64,000 bases of DNA, from contig NZ_POWF01000001.1 in NCBI RefSeq assembly GCF_002895005.1, positions 908,344 to 972,343 of the forward strand, read 5' to 3'. Of this stretch, positions 62,941 to 64,000 are shown in pieces; the first letter of the stretch is position 1; each line of letters opens with the position of its first letter. Origin of the DNA: Hanstruepera neustonica. Lineage in GTDB: Bacteria; Bacteroidota; Bacteroidia; Flavobacteriales; Flavobacteriaceae. A program made the translations under genes and the position numbers. A model generated the notes under the pieces. That model was not told the origin of the DNA. It ran no database searches and saw only the letters and a program-made list of their open reading frames with translations.

Positions 62941-64000
62941 CTAAAAAATTGCTGTTAAGCTAAGGTGAATTTGTGAATTGGAAAACTTAAAATTTTGATT
63001 TTCGTTTTTACCATTGGCATAATTAAAACGTAATAGACCAGCTTTAGTCAACAGACCAAAACCAATTCCAAAGCTGTAAAGCTTTTCTTTTTGTTTAATG
63101 ACATCATTCTCCAAATAGGCAATATCAATTATGGAATGTACATATACACTATTACTCAATAAGTAACGGTACTCCGTATTTAATAAGGTGTAAAAAGAAG
63201 CACTTAAACTGTTTTCATTGAAACCTCTTATGGAGTTTATACCACCAAATCGAACCAATTCGTTTTCAAGATAGTTATCCGAAATCAAATTGAAACCTTG
63301 GGTGCGGAGAAAAATACTGTTTTTGTTATTGAGATTAAATATTTTGAATGCATCTAAAATCAACTGTACCTGATTGGTTTTAATTTCTGTGGATTTGCGA
63401 TTCCCAATTCCCACTTCAAAATCAATTAATGCATTTTTACGAAAGAGTCTACTTTCATTTTGTCGTAACAAGAACTCATACCTTACATGATATAAATTCG
63501 AAGAAAAATCTTGAATAGATGGGTCAAGGCTTTCGTCATTCAGTAAATTATTTGATTTAACAGATTTCAAACCTAATGAAAAGCGATTTTTTGGGTTCAT
63601 TTGATAAAAGACCCTTAAGTTTTGGTTGGTCGAAGTAAAAGAGGAATCTTTTTTGAAAATTCTTAATTCAAGCTCTGTTCCAATAGGTGTGTTGAATAAG
63701 TAAGGTAATGCCAAGCGCGCATTGAATGTTTTTTGTTCGTTCTCATCACTTTTATAAACTAATGAAAGGGTTTCGCCAAAGTTCAGATTGTTCACAAGAT
63801 CCAAATTCAAGTAGCCATTAAATTCAATATTGCCGGTTTCCTCGTTTGTTCCGAATCCTAAAAACCCATCAAAGCTATTACTACGGTTTTTTTCTACATA
63901 CATATATAATATGGTGGAATCTTTGCTGAATAGAATTTCGGGTTCTTTTATTTGATTAGCGAATTGTAAATCTTCCAAAGACTTTGTCTTGTCTTTTATG
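62941..64000 (-). CDS. BamA/TamA-like outer membrane protein, N-terminus beyond window
   Basis: The open frame reaches the window edge without a stop, so the first part of the gene is missing; 352 residues are visible. The region is rich in alternating strands (FDGFLGFGTNEETGNIEFNG, YLNLDLVNNLNFGETLSLVY, ARLALPYLFNTPIGTELELR) and contains FGGINSIRGFNENSLSA, the strand-and-loop motif (GxxSIRGF) that resembles the Omp85 VRGF/Y lid-lock element, then YSFGIGFGLLTKAGLLRFNY and terminal Phe. These features fit the C-terminal barrel of an Omp85-superfamily protein, perhaps TamA-like. A TTG at 63978 could be read as a start but is in the middle of the frame and is rejected. Confidence 0.8.
   Translation of the reverse strand, partial: IKDKTKSLEDLQFANQIKEPEILFSKDSTILYMYVEKNRSNSFDGFLGFGTNEETGNIEFNGYLNLDLVNNLNFGETLSLVYKSDENEQKTFNARLALPYLFNTPIGTELELRIFKKDSSFTSTNQNLRVFYQMNPKNRFSLGLKSVKSNNLLNDESLDPSIQDFSSNLYHVRYEFLLRQNESRLFRKNALIDFEVGIGNRKSTEIKTNQVQLILDAFKIFNLNNKNSIFLRTQGFNLISDNYLENELVRFGGINSIRGFNENSLSASFYTLLNTEYRYLLSNSVYVHSIIDIAYLENDVIKQKEKLYSFGIGFGLLTKAGLLRFNYANGKNENQNFKFSNSQIHLSLTAIF

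Noticed and set aside
62941-63978. Start of the BamA/TamA-like gene at a TTG (63978)
   Set aside because: The frame continues in the same direction to the window edge without a stop, so the TTG is internal and the gene is truncated by the window rather than complete.

Overview
The window is chromosomal DNA from a member of the Flavobacteriaceae (Bacteroidota), most like the marine Winogradskyella/Psychroserpens/Lacinutrix group by gene content; genus is inference. The signs are AT-rich DNA, SusC/SusD outer-membrane nutrient uptake, a type IX secretion (T9SS) C-terminal sorting domain, the DUF1573 and RskA-type anti-sigma families, Mpl of the flavobacterial type, and Bacteroidota-type promoters (TAnnTTTG, -7 element) upstream of many genes. 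Coding density is high. No gap between genes exceeds about 215 bp, so there is no long non-coding stretch. I found no rRNA, tRNA, CRISPR array, prophage, transposase or integrase.

Layout. 1-10.6 kb: zinc-ribbon protein (cut by the edge), Nif3-like protein, lpxK, a TPR hybrid histidine kinase, gap, lipA, then glycosyltransferase / ECF sigma / glycosyltransferase, a small Cys-rich membrane protein and an ECF sigma with its RskA-like anti-sigma. 10.7-24 kb: murB and an aminotransferase, a secreted retropepsin-PDZ protein, DUF1573, valS, a membrane-anchored nuclease, a KAS III / methyltransferase / glycosyltransferase cluster, and gcvP. 24-28.6 kb: an ECF sigma with a small ZAS-like partner, then a DoxX / DUF2071 / methyltransferase / membrane-protein operon next to a GbsR/MarR regulator; two nearly identical 24-bp dyads lie before the regulator and before the operon. 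28.7-37.5 kb: M3 peptidase, a divergent purine block (purE-purK against an HPRT-adenylate kinase fusion and obg), an ion channel, a DUF4136 lipoprotein, a secreted DinB protein and an SDR. 37.5-44 kb: a very large alpha-2-macroglobulin with a SusC-like N-terminal segment grafted into it. 44-54.8 kb: TPR protein, mpl, an isolated AT-rich hypothetical gene, PaiB/DUF1569, radC, polysaccharide deacetylase, YjjG-like HAD, rarA, rhomboid, rlmB. 54.8-64 kb: T9SS-sorted arylsulfotransferase-like protein, a SusC-SusD-lipoprotein-lipoprotein uptake locus, and a BamA/TamA-like outer-membrane protein running off the right edge.

Most genes are housekeeping (peptidoglycan, lipid A, lipoate, purines, glycine cleavage, translation). 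The parts most worth a second look are the GbsR regulon with its paired operators, an orphan promoter-plus-terminator pair that may be a small RNA (about 30.88-30.97 kb), the A2M/SusC chimera, and REP-like repeat remnants translated in frame inside the A2M gene. Start codons were moved from the longest open frame wherever a -7 promoter element, a signal peptide or family N-termini argued for a later start.
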